Shown one piece after another: positions 50,442 through 59,232 of a DNA stretch of 64,000 bases. The position numbers and the translations under genes were made by a program. Positions within the stretch are counted from its first letter, which is position 1, and every line of letters starts with the position of its first letter. The notes under the pieces were generated by a model that had not been told where the DNA came from, did no database searches, and worked only from the letters and a program-made list of their open reading frames with translations. Source of the DNA: Fodinibius sp036381435 (GTDB taxonomy: Bacteria > Bacteroidota > Rhodothermia > Balneolales > Balneolaceae); assembly GCA_036381435.1 (NCBI GenBank), contig DASVCW010000043.1:1-64000 (forward strand). The letters are read 5' to 3'.

Positions 50442-50939
50442 CTATATTTTCCCCTTAAACTTCTCCTGCAGCGCTTCCGCTACATGTTCGGGCACAAATG
50501 AGGAAAGATCTCCTCCCCAATGTGCAATTTCTTTAACAAGGGAAGCGGAAATAAAAGTAAGCTGCTCATTGGGCATCAAAAAGACGGTATCCACTTCAGG
50601 GGCAAGGCGACGATTGGTGAGTGCCATGCGAAATTCATATTCAAAATCGGAGATTTGACGAACGCCGCGAACCAGGGTTTGAGCATTCTTTTCTTTAGCG
50701 AAATCAACCAAAAGACCAGTGAACTGCTGGATTTCTACCTTTGTGGCCCAGTCTTTGCCCTTAAGACACTCCCGGAGCAAGGCTTCGCGTTCATCACCTG
50801 AAAAAACAGTTTTTTTCTGCTTGTTGATGGCAATGGTTGCAATCACTTTATCAAATAAATCAGTTGCCCGTTCCAGAATGTCGAGATGCCCGAAGGTGAT
50901 GGGATCAAAGGAGCCGGGGTAGAGTGCCAGGGTTTTCAT
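50442..50939 (-). CDS. coaD: Phosphopantetheine adenylyltransferase
   Basis: A 165-residue nucleotidyltransferase making dephospho-CoA from 4'-phosphopantetheine. The opening LYPGSFDPITFGHLDILERA carries the T/HxGH-type motif (FGHLD). Further signatures are LVRGVRQISDFEYEFRMALTNR near residue 88 and ISASLVKEIA near 132. Length is normal. It is part of a coaD, rsmD, DUF3822 neighbourhood typical of Bacteroidota, though a 228-bp repeat-bearing gap separates coaD from rsmD here. It is cytosolic. Confidence 0.96.
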   Translation of the reverse strand: MKTLALYPGSFDPITFGHLDILERATDLFDKVIATIAINKQKKTVFSGDEREALLRECLKGKDWATKVEIQQFTGLLVDFAKEKNAQTLVRGVRQISDFEYEFRMALTNRRLAPEVDTVFLMPNEQLTFISASLVKEIAHWGGDLSSFVPEHVAEALQEKFKGKI

Positions 50940-51001
50940 GGGTGAGATTTAATGTGCTGATTGATTACATATTTTGATTTCATATCAAAGTCGGTTCCGG
51001 T

Positions 51002-51095
51002 CATCCCCCTGCGCCCCCTTCCAAGGGGGACTTATCTTCCCTTTGGGAAGACTTCAAAATTCTCGGTTGTGAGGGAATTGTACTCCCAAACGCTA
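51002..51095. repeat. Two dispersed repeats side by side: CCCCCTGCGCCCCCTTC copy and GTTGTACTCC half copy
   Basis: 51002-51031 holds CATCCCCCTGCGCCCCCTTC followed by CAAGGGGGA, related to the ends of the element at 55896-56065. 51067-51095 holds GAGGGAATTGTACTCCC, half of the 4730-4787 family. Both lie in the coaD-rsmD gap. The remaining part of the gap contains a CCGTCGG..CCGACGG-like stretch near 51130. Confidence 0.6.
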
Positions 51096-51167
51096 TTGCT
51101 GACCGATGACAGGTGACGGAAAGACCGTAAAATTTCCGACGGTCGCCAGTCATCCGTCCTCCGTCAG

Positions 51168-51722
51168 TTAAAACTTAATGCCTGCTTCTTCGGTAAAAAT
51201 GCTTACATGAGTTCGACCGTATTTTTTATAATAGGCAAAATGGGGATGATTTGAAAAATCATGTCGTTTGTCGTGTTCGAGAATCAGCCATCCGTCTTTA
51301 GCCAACCAGCCTTCGGTGGTGATAGCAGCAATTATTTCATCCATTAACGGGTAGTCATAGGGCGGGTCGGCGAAAATGATGTCGTAGGGCAGCGGCATTC
51401 CGTCTAAAAAACGTTCGGCCTGGGAAGGTATAGTTTGAACGCGATCTTCTACTTCAAATTCCCGGGCCACTTTATCAATATGATCAAGATTTCTGCGGTC
51501 GCTGTCCACGAACAGTACTTTTTTGGCACCGCGGGAGATGGCTTCAAGTCCCAGATTACCGGAACCGGCAAAAAGGTCGAGTACACGGGTGTTTTGAATA
51601 TACTTTCGGGCATCGAGGATGGAAAACAGGCCTTCTTTGGTTCGGTCGGAGGTGGGACGTACATTCAAAGTTTTGGGAATGCTGATGCGTCGCCCTTTAA
51701 GTGTGCCGGTGATTATTCGCAT
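51168..51722 (-). CDS. rsmD: 16S rRNA (guanine(966)-N2)-methyltransferase RsmD
   Basis: A 184-residue SAM-dependent methyltransferase. It has IITGTLKGRRISIP at the start, RPTSDRTKEGLFSIL near residue 25, the SAM motif VLDLFAGSGNLGLEAISRGA near 47 and the catalytic IIFADPPYD near 115. It methylates guanine 966 of 16S rRNA in the 30S subunit. The frame continues to 51797 upstream, but the ATG at 51722 gives the family's N-terminus. It lies downstream of the DUF3822 gene on the same strand, with 122 bases between. Confidence 0.95.
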   Translation of the reverse strand: MRIITGTLKGRRISIPKTLNVRPTSDRTKEGLFSILDARKYIQNTRVLDLFAGSGNLGLEAISRGAKKVLFVDSDRRNLDHIDKVAREFEVEDRVQTIPSQAERFLDGMPLPYDIIFADPPYDYPLMDEIIAAITTEGWLAKDGWLILEHDKRHDFSNHPHFAYYKKYGRTHVSIFTEEAGIKF

Positions 51723-51844
51723 GATTTGCTGGCTGATTTGATCTTTTTTAAATAAACTATTACCCAAAGTTACGCTAAGGAGCCCAAAGAACCACAAAGA
51801 AAACCTTTGCGAATCTTTGTGTAACTAATAGAACCATCCTGATT

Positions 51845-52705
51845 TCAATCACATTCCAAAGCGAGCATAATGGCGGGGAAGGCTTGCTCGAGGCTGAAGC
51901 CGTAGGTTTGCTCGTCAGCTTCGATTTGAATTTTGTCGAGCGTGTCCATTTTGGTAACGGTTCCGGCTTCATCCCAGAAAGGCTGCAAAATTTCGATAAG
52001 ACGATAAGCCTTCATTCCGTACACATAAATTTCTTCGTGCAGGCCTTCCATCCAGTTAAGTTCTTTGGTGTGCTGTAGCCATAGGTAGGGCAAATCTTCA
52101 ATGTCGTCGAAGTTGATGTAGGCAGCGCCGCGAAGTTTTCCAAGAATGAATGAAGCAACTGAGATACAGTTGTGAAAACAGCAGACGGTCATAAATGATC
52201 CGCCGGGATTAGCATGCTGTACCCATCGCGCACCGATTTCAAAGTCACTGATAAGATCGGTGGTCGAAGTACCTGAGGCCAGATTTCCCATTCCTTGTAG
52301 AGATGATTCATTTCGTAGCAATAGAAATTTGTAGTCCTGATTGCTGAGATTGTACCAGGTGGAATGAATTTCTTTGCGATTCACCCCGCTCATCAAAATA
52401 CGGATGTGTTTTTCACGCTCATCGGCATCGTCATAAGCAATTTTGGGGACGGTGGTCCAGCATTCACGGGCGGGAGACGAGAGAATACGAAGATGCTGAA
52501 TGCCGTATTCTTCTTTAAGTTGCTGCACAGTTTGACTGATGCCCTGAAAACGCTGTTCTGTGCTGAACAGCGCTTCAGCTACATCAACATTAAAATCAAA
52601 AGATCCTATGCGGGCAATTTTATTGGGTGAACCGGCCTTATTAACAGCATAAAAAAGCTGATTGCCAAAAAAACAAAGCCCTAAATTAGGATGTTGTTGC
52701 GTCAT
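51845..52705 (-). CDS. DUF3822 family protein
   Basis: A 286-residue cytosolic protein matching the DUF3822 family, which in Bacteroidota is regularly encoded next to rsmD and coaD. It opens LGLCFFGNQLFYAVNKAG and has an actin/ASKHA-like alternation of strands and helices, including FMTVCCFHNCISVASFI near residue 172. Its function is unknown; the constant genomic link to rRNA methylation suggests a role near translation, but this is only association. It sits at the front of the block after the pilin-like gene, with which it shares direction. Confidence 0.85.
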   Translation of the reverse strand: MTQQHPNLGLCFFGNQLFYAVNKAGSPNKIARIGSFDFNVDVAEALFSTEQRFQGISQTVQQLKEEYGIQHLRILSSPARECWTTVPKIAYDDADEREKHIRILMSGVNRKEIHSTWYNLSNQDYKFLLLRNESSLQGMGNLASGTSTTDLISDFEIGARWVQHANPGGSFMTVCCFHNCISVASFILGKLRGAAYINFDDIEDLPYLWLQHTKELNWMEGLHEEIYVYGMKAYRLIEILQPFWDEAGTVTKMDTLDKIQIEADEQTYGFSLEQAFPAIMLALECD

Positions 52706-52711
52706 TTACCA

Positions 52712-53173
52712 TTATTCCCAACTTGCCGCATTCAACTCAATAGTGTTACTCAAAGACCCGATATTATCTTCAGTAGCGGGATCTTTCAGCAAGTAAATTG
52801 CGGGACGCAAAGTATCATTCAGCGCGTATTCAAACTTAGGGTGGGGCGGACGCGGTGAATAAACCAGAGAATCAATTGGGAAACCTTGCGCAATTGAATC
52901 AGGGTTAATAGCTGTTAGGGTATCGGTTTTTATAAATTGGACCAAGGTATCAAGTCCGCCCATAGACGGAGGAAATTCTCCCGTTTCCCGTTCATATAAA
53001 ATAAGTACGTCACGAATAGTGCTCATTCGTTCCCGAACTTTTTCGGTCATTTGCTGACGTTCAACGACTACTTCATAAGGATCAACGATAGAATGGTAGA
53101 GGATGTATCCCAGAACAACGATGATAACACCCAGAACAATGCTTAATACTTTGTTACGTGTTTCAAGATTCAT
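52712..53173 (-). CDS. Membrane-anchored protein, GspG/pilin-like architecture
   Basis: A 153-residue protein with one N-terminal helix (about 8-27, VLSIVLGVIIVVLGYILY), a charged helix (about 38-62), and a periplasmic domain whose GEFPPSMGGLDTLVQFI stretch recalls the major pseudopilin GspG. No prepilin peptidase site (Gly-Phe) precedes the helix, so it is probably a pilin-fold relative rather than a true pilin. The function is unknown. It starts the block leading to DUF3822, six bases upstream. Confidence 0.75.
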   Translation of the reverse strand: MNLETRNKVLSIVLGVIIVVLGYILYHSIVDPYEVVVERQQMTEKVRERMSTIRDVLILYERETGEFPPSMGGLDTLVQFIKTDTLTAINPDSIAQGFPIDSLVYSPRPPHPKFEYALNDTLRPAIYLLKDPATEDNIGSLSNTIELNAASWE

Positions 53174-53270
53174 TTGGCGGAAGTATGATTAATGGATAAG
53201 AAAATTTAGACTGTGAAAATACATGCCGGCTTATTGATATGCAACCTTTAGTGTAAAATCCATATTTAAT

Positions 53271-53933
53271 TCATTTTTTTGGCTTTAGGTGATATACTTT
53301 TTCAATTAAATAGGATAATAAGCCGCGGCGCTGAAATTTTTCAAGCAATTCAGGTTTTTGTTTTTGATACAGCAGGGCCAAATCAAACTGCTTTCCGTAG
53401 AGTTTTTGAAGCTCATCTTCATCAACTGAAAAAGGAGGACCGGCCATTTCATCTTGACCGTATTCAAAAGTTTGAAGCAGCATTTGTGTCGCGGGGTCGC
53501 AAAGCTGAAGTGCTTTTTGTGCGTATTTTGCCCGCATTTTTCGGGGCAAGGCGATAAGTGCGGCTTTATCGTAGATAGCATCAAAAGGAGCCATATTATT
53601 TATCGGCAGTTTTTGAAAATTACCCTGCCAAAGCTCGATATTTTTCGATCGAAAAACAGAAAGTCCATGTTCCTGATAGGATGAAAATGATTTTCGGCTT
53701 CTTTCCATAAATTCCTGAAGCGCTTTTTCAGAAACATCAACTCCCGTTACATGAAAACCATGGTCAGTAAACCACTGCATATCAAGAGATTTGCCACAAA
53801 ACGGAACTAAAATCCGAGCGCCAGCCTTTAGAGATAGAGAGGGCCAGAGATCGGGCAGTAAGAGATATACTTCATTCAAATGCCAGCCGGTTTTATTCTT
53901 TCGCCATCGACTTTGCCAATAACTGATTTCCAT
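53271..53933 (-). CDS. tpm: Thiopurine S-methyltransferase family protein
   Basis: A 220-residue SAM-dependent methyltransferase. The opening YWQSRWRKNKTGWHLNEV is the TPMT family hallmark. The SAM motif lies in ILVPFCGKSLDMQWFTDHGFHVTGVDVSEKAL, followed by IELWQGNFQKLP and FDAIYDKAALIALPRKMR. In bacteria the family methylates selenium, tellurite or thiopurine compounds and can give tellurite resistance. It is cytosolic. It stands alone between the pilin-like gene and the MgtC gene, which points away. Confidence 0.9.
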   Translation of the reverse strand: MEISYWQSRWRKNKTGWHLNEVYLLLPDLWPSLSLKAGARILVPFCGKSLDMQWFTDHGFHVTGVDVSEKALQEFMERSRKSFSSYQEHGLSVFRSKNIELWQGNFQKLPINNMAPFDAIYDKAALIALPRKMRAKYAQKALQLCDPATQMLLQTFEYGQDEMAGPPFSVDEDELQKLYGKQFDLALLYQKQKPELLEKFQRRGLLSYLIEKVYHLKPKK

Positions 53934-54051
53934 GATGGAAATGATTATAAGTAAAATTTATGCGTTGATCTGTGAAGACGCTGACAGGAACCAGAAAACC
54001 CCTGGTACGCTGCCAAGTCTTACTTAAGATACACAATAAGCAAATACTACT

Positions 54052-54561
54052 ATGGATTTAGATTATAATTTAATTTGGGAGCCTTTAATTACAGTATTCT
54101 ATGCCATTTTTTTGGGCGGTCTGCTGGGCCTGGAACGTGAAATAGCAGCAAAACCGGCCGGACTTCGTACCCACATGCTGGTAGCCGGATCGTCTGCCTT
54201 GTTGATTGTTTTAGGCGATATCATGATTCGTCATTATGCAGGTTTGCCTATGTTTGAAGATTCGGTTATGGCTGACCCCATTCGTATTATGGAAGCTATT
54301 ATTACCGGCATAAGTTTTCTCGGGGCCGGGACCATCATTTTTAAAAGCCGAAATCAAAGCATAGAAGGACTTACAACGGCAGCTTCTATCCTATTTGTGG
54401 CCGCTATTGGTATCACTGTAGCGTTGCAGCAGTATTTGCTGGCCACCATTCTTACCGTAGTAGCTATCGTAATTTTGGTTGTCTTGGGTTATATTGAGAA
54501 GCTCGTTAAACGACTACATCATCGCATTTACGGTGATAAGTCCAATGATCAAAACAAATAG
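54052..54561 (+). CDS. MgtC/SapB family membrane protein
   Basis: A 169-residue protein with four to five membrane helices. The N-terminal MgtC core has GGLLGLEREIAAKPAGLRTHML near residue 24, with PIRIMEAIITGISFLGAGTI and IEGLTTAASILFVAAIGI later. Only the membrane part is present; the C-terminal ACT-like domain of long MgtC proteins is absent, as in many short homologues. It is linked to magnesium homeostasis or membrane potential in other species. It precedes the MATE transporter by nine bases. Confidence 0.88.
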   Translation: MDLDYNLIWEPLITVFYAIFLGGLLGLEREIAAKPAGLRTHMLVAGSSALLIVLGDIMIRHYAGLPMFEDSVMADPIRIMEAIITGISFLGAGTIIFKSRNQSIEGLTTAASILFVAAIGITVALQQYLLATILTVVAIVILVVLGYIEKLVKRLHHRIYGDKSNDQNK

Positions 54562-54570
54562 TCCGGCCGG

Positions 54571-55866
54571 TTGAACCGAAAAATACTGAATCTGGCGATT
54601 CCCAACATCATCAGTAATCTTACTGTGCCCCTAATAGGCATTGTAGATACCGCGCTTATTGGCCACTTGGAAAAAACCTATTATTTGGGAGCGATTGCCG
54701 TGGGAGGAATGATCTTCAACTTCATTTTCTGGGGATTCGGCTTCCTGCGGATGGGCACAACCGGCATTACTGCGCAGGCTTTCGGCAAAGAAAGCCGCAC
54801 CGATAGTGTTATGACACTGGCCCGTGCCCTGGCTGTTGCAGGATTTTTTGGCTTTCTTATCCTGGCACTGCAAACCTGGATTGCCGATTTAAGTTTTTGG
54901 CTGATTGATGCATCACCCGAAGTAGAGCATTTTACGCGCATCTATTTTAGTATCCGCATTTTTACCGCCCCCGCCACGCTCGCTCTTTATGCCATCAACG
55001 GCTGGCTTTTGGGAATGCAAAATGCCCGCTACCCGATGATCATTACTATTTTTTTGAATGCGGTGAACATTATTCTGGATGTTTATTTTGTTTACGGATT
55101 GAGCATGAATGTTGCAGGGGTAGCTTGGGGAACTGTTATTGCCCGCTACGCCGGATTTGTGCTGGCGGGCATCTTGCTGTTCACCAGATATCGAAGCTGG
55201 TTGGATGATTATGTACATTCTTTGCTACTGAAAGCTGAGGCTCTGAAGGAATTCTTTTCGGTGAACCGCGATATTTTCATCCGCACCCTTTGCCTTATTT
55301 TCACCTTTTCATTTTTTACCGCAAAATCGGCTGAATTCGGGAATGTAATTCTTGCGGCCAACACCATTCTCCTACAGCTTTGGATGACCGTTTCTTACGG
55401 CATCGACGGATTTGCCTACGCTGCCGAAAGCTTAATTGGTCGTTACACCGGTTCAAAGCAACAAAGCCGGATGAAATTAGCCGTAAAATACTGCTTCATT
55501 TGGGGTATAGGCATAGGGGTGATGGCTTCGGCCATTTATGCCATTTTCGACACTCAAATTCTGCTCATTTTTACTGATCAGCAAAATGTAGTTGATGCCG
55601 CGATGGTGTTTTACCTGTGGGTGGTTGCTGGTCCTATTGTCAGCAGTTTTTCATACATCTGGGATGGCATTTTTATCGGCGCTACCGCTACAGGAGCCAT
55701 GCGTGATTCAATGATCGTTGCCACCTTAGTCATTTTCTTGCCTGCTTATTTAATCGGGGTGAAGTATTTAGGAAATCACGCAATCTGGCTGGCACTAACG
55801 CTTTTTATGATTGCCCGGGGACTTACGCTCACTTTTTACGCTCCGGGGCGTATTTTCGAAGGTTGA
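54571..55866 (+). CDS. MATE family efflux transporter (DinF-like)
   Basis: A 431-residue transporter with about 12 helices in two bundles. It opens NLAIPNIISNLTVPLIGIVDTALIGHL, the MATE hallmark, and has GWLLGMQNARYPMIIT near residue 146 and YAAESLIGRYTG near 288. It exports cationic drugs or metabolites using sodium or proton gradients; the substrate is unknown. Shorter than NorM types and closest in pattern to DinF. The start is TTG (54571), nine bases after the MgtC stop. Confidence 0.9.
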   Translation: MNRKILNLAIPNIISNLTVPLIGIVDTALIGHLEKTYYLGAIAVGGMIFNFIFWGFGFLRMGTTGITAQAFGKESRTDSVMTLARALAVAGFFGFLILALQTWIADLSFWLIDASPEVEHFTRIYFSIRIFTAPATLALYAINGWLLGMQNARYPMIITIFLNAVNIILDVYFVYGLSMNVAGVAWGTVIARYAGFVLAGILLFTRYRSWLDDYVHSLLLKAEALKEFFSVNRDIFIRTLCLIFTFSFFTAKSAEFGNVILAANTILLQLWMTVSYGIDGFAYAAESLIGRYTGSKQQSRMKLAVKYCFIWGIGIGVMASAIYAIFDTQILLIFTDQQNVVDAAMVFYLWVVAGPIVSSFSYIWDGIFIGATATGAMRDSMIVATLVIFLPAYLIGVKYLGNHAIWLALTLFMIARGLTLTFYAPGRIFEG

Positions 55867-55895
55867 GGATCAGATTAGATCAATTTGTCTACAAG

Positions 55896-56065
55896 GCCAT
55901 CCCCCTGCGCCCCCTTCAAAGGGGGAGGTAAGCTGAATTGTTTTCAATAATTCATTCGGTTATGACCTTTAACCCTTATGATCGAATACCATTTACCGAA
56001 ATTTAATCCGCTGATATCATCAGCGGAGCATTTGTCCCCCTTCGAAGGGGGCGCAGGGGGATGGC
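55896..56065. mobile_element. MITE-like element, copy B (30-bp terminal inverted repeats)
   Basis: The left end 55896-55925 and the right end 56036-56065 are inverted repeats that agree in 29 of 30 positions (sequence opening GCCATCCCCCTGCGCCCCC). Inside, CTGAATTGTTTTCAATAATTCA lies near the left end and CCGCTGAT..ATCAGCGG near the right, the same parts as in copy A at 36971-37114. The element holds no coding frame and separates the convergent MATE and SulP genes. Copies of the terminal sequence alone occur at 28021, 51002 and 60051. Confidence 0.65.
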
Positions 56066-56113
56066 TTCTATAATTCACTCACAATCCCAAAATAGGGTTG
56101 GATCAATGATCCC

Positions 56114-57847
56114 TCAACTGCTAAACTCTTTATAAATCTCCAGGCGCGAGGTTTCATCTTTGCGATCCATAATTTCGAGAATGTGGACGACAGCCTCATG
56201 AGGTTCACGATAGAAGTGATCTGCACCCATAAAAGAACGTAGCCCCGATTTGTCAATAACATCCCGAACGGGGCCTTTTAATCCCGTTAAATATAATTCA
56301 ATATTCCAGTTTTTTAAGATACCGACCATAGATCTTAGCTGGTCAGTTGCCGTAGTGTCTAAAGTGTTGATGCTGCTGCCGTCGACAATCACAAAACGGG
56401 TACTTTCATTGCGTTGGCGACTTTTTTCAATGATATAGTCCCTGAAAAATTCGGCATTAACAAACGAAAAAGAGGCATCAACCCGCAGGATTAACACACC
56501 GTCTATAGTTTTTGTATCGGGATTCCGTTCCATATTTGCAAAAAGCCGTGTGCCGGGAATGAGTCCGAGTTCAGCAACTGTGGGATGGCTGTATTTGAGT
56601 AAAATATTTACCATAGATGCCACAACGCCCACTAAGATGCCTTCCTGAATGCCAATCAACAAGGTACAAATCGCGGTTAATACAGCAATAAGTCCTTCAC
56701 TCCTTTTGGTTGTGTACAGTGATTTAAACTCTGAAATATCAATCAGATTAATCACCGAAACGATGATGATAGCTGCCAGGATGGGCATGGGCAGGTAGTA
56801 AAAAAGGGGTGTCAAAAAGAGCAGGGTAGCGATAATGACGGATGAAGTAATGACATTGGCCAGCGGGGTTTGAACATTGGCTTGCTCCGAAGCTGCGGAT
56901 CGGGAAAAGCTTCCCGAAACGGGAATTGACCGGAAGAAGCTGCCGAAAAAGTTGGATGCACCAATGGCCACTAATTCATGGTTGGCATCAATAAAATAAT
57001 TATGGCGTTTGGCGAAAGTTCGCCCCAGGGAGGCGATGCTCATAAATTGAACGAGGGCCAGGGTCAGCGCAGTCGGCAAAAGCTCGCGCATGTTATCGAA
57101 ATTGATTTGAGGCAGCTCGAAAGGCGGCAGGCCGGTAGGGATATCACCCACTAACCGGACGCCCGAAGCACCGGCTTGGGTAAGCCAGGCTACAAAAATG
57201 CTTAACCCCAGGATGATGACCGAAGCCGGGATATGTGATTTCATGTATCTTAAAGAAGCGAGCAGGATGATGGCTACACCGCCCCACAAAAGGGTTAGCA
57301 GGTGAATTTGATCAATCTGCTTCCAAACTTCTTCGATGATGACGATGACATACTGGGTGTTGGGCAGTTCAATGCCGAGCAGGTTATTGAGTTGGGTGAA
57401 GGCGATGATAATCGGTGCAGCCAGGGTGAAGCCCGCAATAACGGGACGAGAAAAGAAGTTTAAAACCGCGCCCAGGCGCATAGAACCCATCAAAAGTTGC
57501 AGGCCGCCCGCCATCATGGTAAGCAGAATGGTTAGGATGATGTATTCAGCAGAGTTTGGCTCGGCTAAAAGGCTCACCCCCGCGGCAACGATCAACATAT
57601 CTACAGCTACCGGACCGACGGACAGATTTTTGGAAGTACCGAGCAGCGGGTAAATCAACAGGGGGATGACCCCCGCATACAAACCGTAAATAGGCGGAAC
57701 ACCGGCGATGAGGGCATAAGCCATCCCCTGGGGAATAAACATGATACCCGTTGTAAGGCCTGCATTCAGATCACCGCTAAATTTAGAGACGGAGTAATCC
57801 GGCAGCCAGTCAGTAATTTTAAATGTTAATTTGAGCCATTCAATCAT
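56114..57847 (-). CDS. SulP family anion transporter with STAS domain
   Basis: A 577-residue protein of the SLC26/SulP family. The membrane domain (about 1-430, with about 14 helices) has GLTTGIMFIPQGMAYALIAGVPPIYGLYAG near residue 30 and PVSGSFSRSAASEQANVQTP near 310. A C-terminal STAS domain (about 455-560) has VILRVDASFSFVNAEF and FVIVDGSSINTLDTTATDQL. It transports sulfate, bicarbonate or related anions. It is far from the cysH-like gene, so no sulfur link is claimed. Length and motifs are complete. Confidence 0.93.
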   Translation of the reverse strand: MIEWLKLTFKITDWLPDYSVSKFSGDLNAGLTTGIMFIPQGMAYALIAGVPPIYGLYAGVIPLLIYPLLGTSKNLSVGPVAVDMLIVAAGVSLLAEPNSAEYIILTILLTMMAGGLQLLMGSMRLGAVLNFFSRPVIAGFTLAAPIIIAFTQLNNLLGIELPNTQYVIVIIEEVWKQIDQIHLLTLLWGGVAIILLASLRYMKSHIPASVIILGLSIFVAWLTQAGASGVRLVGDIPTGLPPFELPQINFDNMRELLPTALTLALVQFMSIASLGRTFAKRHNYFIDANHELVAIGASNFFGSFFRSIPVSGSFSRSAASEQANVQTPLANVITSSVIIATLLFLTPLFYYLPMPILAAIIIVSVINLIDISEFKSLYTTKRSEGLIAVLTAICTLLIGIQEGILVGVVASMVNILLKYSHPTVAELGLIPGTRLFANMERNPDTKTIDGVLILRVDASFSFVNAEFFRDYIIEKSRQRNESTRFVIVDGSSINTLDTTATDQLRSMVGILKNWNIELYLTGLKGPVRDVIDKSGLRSFMGADHFYREPHEAVVHILEIMDRKDETSRLEIYKEFSS

Positions 57848-58217
57848 AGGTTAAACGCAGGGATGCGGTAAAAATACGAGCTAAAAACTTTCCGTTAAAT
57901 GTAGAATAAATAATAATTTTCTTTGACTCCATTTGTTCTTTCCGTTTGTCCTAAATTAAGTCGATTTCATCGTCATCTAGCTTGATCAAGAAGAAATTAT
58001 TAAGCCTGAAGAATTAACTCTATTTATAAACATTTATTTAGTTCCGGGTATTCCCACCATCTGACAAGTACTTTTTTTCCCATAATTAGAATTTTATAAT
58101 CTTTGTGACAATTCAGGAGTGAATCCCTCTTATATAATGAATAGTGCTTCAGGTTTTTCGAGTAGTGTTTTGTTTGCAGCTTTTTAAACCGTTAGAAATT
58201 CATTAAAACATATTGCT
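57848..58217. other. Gene-free, AT-rich divergent region upstream of the AraC-type gene
   Basis: No protein-like frame or strong repeat is seen in these 370 bases. A TATAATCTTTG near 58094 resembles a -7 element with one extra base, but no -33 partner fits, so no promoter is claimed. The region should carry the control sites of the divergent sulP and AraC-type genes. Confidence 0.4.
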
Positions 58218-58724
58218 ATGTATTTGTATCAAAGGCAACAACGTATTCAGGAGTTGTTGAAAATCTATAAAAATAAATTACCGGAACCGAATGTGAATCA
58301 TCCCGCTTTAATACAAAAAGCAGTGGGTTTTATCTATAAACATTTGTTTGATCAAAGGCTGACAATTCAATGGTTGAAGCAGCAGTTCCTTTTCGACGGA
58401 GTACCTTTTTCTCTAAGCTTTAGACGTTATATGGACAAAACACCCAATGAGTTTTGGGCAGAACATCGAATGGAGGCTGCAATAGTATTGCTTAAGGACG
58501 ATGCTTTGGAAGAAGCAATGATTGGCAATATCTCTTTTAATGTGGGTTACTCCTCTCACTCAGCCTTTTCGATAGCATTTAAAAAATACACAGGTTATTC
58601 ACCAAGAACTTTTCGTAAAAATGATATCGATCTTTCAAAAGAGAAAAAATTAAAGAAAGAATCTGCGAAAAGAGAAACAATTTCTGTCTATGAACGAACA
58701 ATTATTTTACGAATGATGAATTAG
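58218..58724 (+). CDS. AraC-type helix-turn-helix regulator
   Basis: A 168-residue protein that is mostly the AraC DNA-binding domain. The first helix-turn-helix is at about 55-80, the second is in the ISFNVGYSSHSAFSIAFKKYTGYSPRTFRK segment near 110-140, which is diagnostic. There is no N-terminal ligand-binding domain, only about 45 residues with coiled character. It resembles small stand-alone AraC regulators. The target genes are unknown; the gene is divergent from sulP. Confidence 0.8.
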   Translation: MYLYQRQQRIQELLKIYKNKLPEPNVNHPALIQKAVGFIYKHLFDQRLTIQWLKQQFLFDGVPFSLSFRRYMDKTPNEFWAEHRMEAAIVLLKDDALEEAMIGNISFNVGYSSHSAFSIAFKKYTGYSPRTFRKNDIDLSKEKKLKKESAKRETISVYERTIILRMMN

Positions 58725-58843
58725 GTCGTCATGTTGCTTATATTCACTCTTCGAAGAATTTTATTACATTTGAAACACTTTTGAAAGCGTCTGATTGCCG
58801 TCCGGCGAAAGGATGATATTCTTTATAACAGATTGAACTGATT

Positions 58844-59194
58844 ATGAATTACAAGCATAAGTTTTTTTATCTCTGCAAAACCCCCTTAAGTGCCGAAGGT
58901 CCCGAAGATGTGGAAATAATAACCCGGGTTGAAAACAGTGAAGGTTTTCCATCTGTCTTTAAGCAGTATGAGGAGTTACGCTCGCATGCCTTTAATGAGG
59001 ATAATCTCTATAGTATCATCCGTGCTGATGATGTTTATGATCTGTTGCGAACGGGCACTGAAAAGGAGGCCAAAGAACAAGCGTTTGAGGCCGCGCAGCA
59101 AGAGATTATTACTAATTTACAGCATCGTGTTATGCAGGATAATGATGCTGAAGCGAAAGCCATTCTGAAAGAAGTACACGATATTGAAGAGTAA
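58844..59194 (+). CDS. Hypothetical acidic helical protein
   Basis: A 116-residue soluble protein with no named domain. It opens MNYKHKFFYLCKTPLS, and the C-terminal half is acidic and helical (TEKEAKEQAFEAAQQEIITNL and AEAKAILKEVHDIEE). It lies 39 bases before the RluA-type gene in the same direction and may be translated from the same mRNA. No function can be given. The composition and steady frame make it likely real. Confidence 0.65.
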   Translation: MNYKHKFFYLCKTPLSAEGPEDVEIITRVENSEGFPSVFKQYEELRSHAFNEDNLYSIIRADDVYDLLRTGTEKEAKEQAFEAAQQEIITNLQHRVMQDNDAEAKAILKEVHDIEE

Positions 59195-59232
59195 GTAAAA
59201 CGTTTTGGGGGACGGCAAACGAAGCAGAATTT

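Noticed and set aside
58072..58105. Possible promoter upstream of the AraC-type gene (TATAATCTTTG)
   Set aside because: The -7 match needs an extra base and there is no correctly spaced TTTG upstream.
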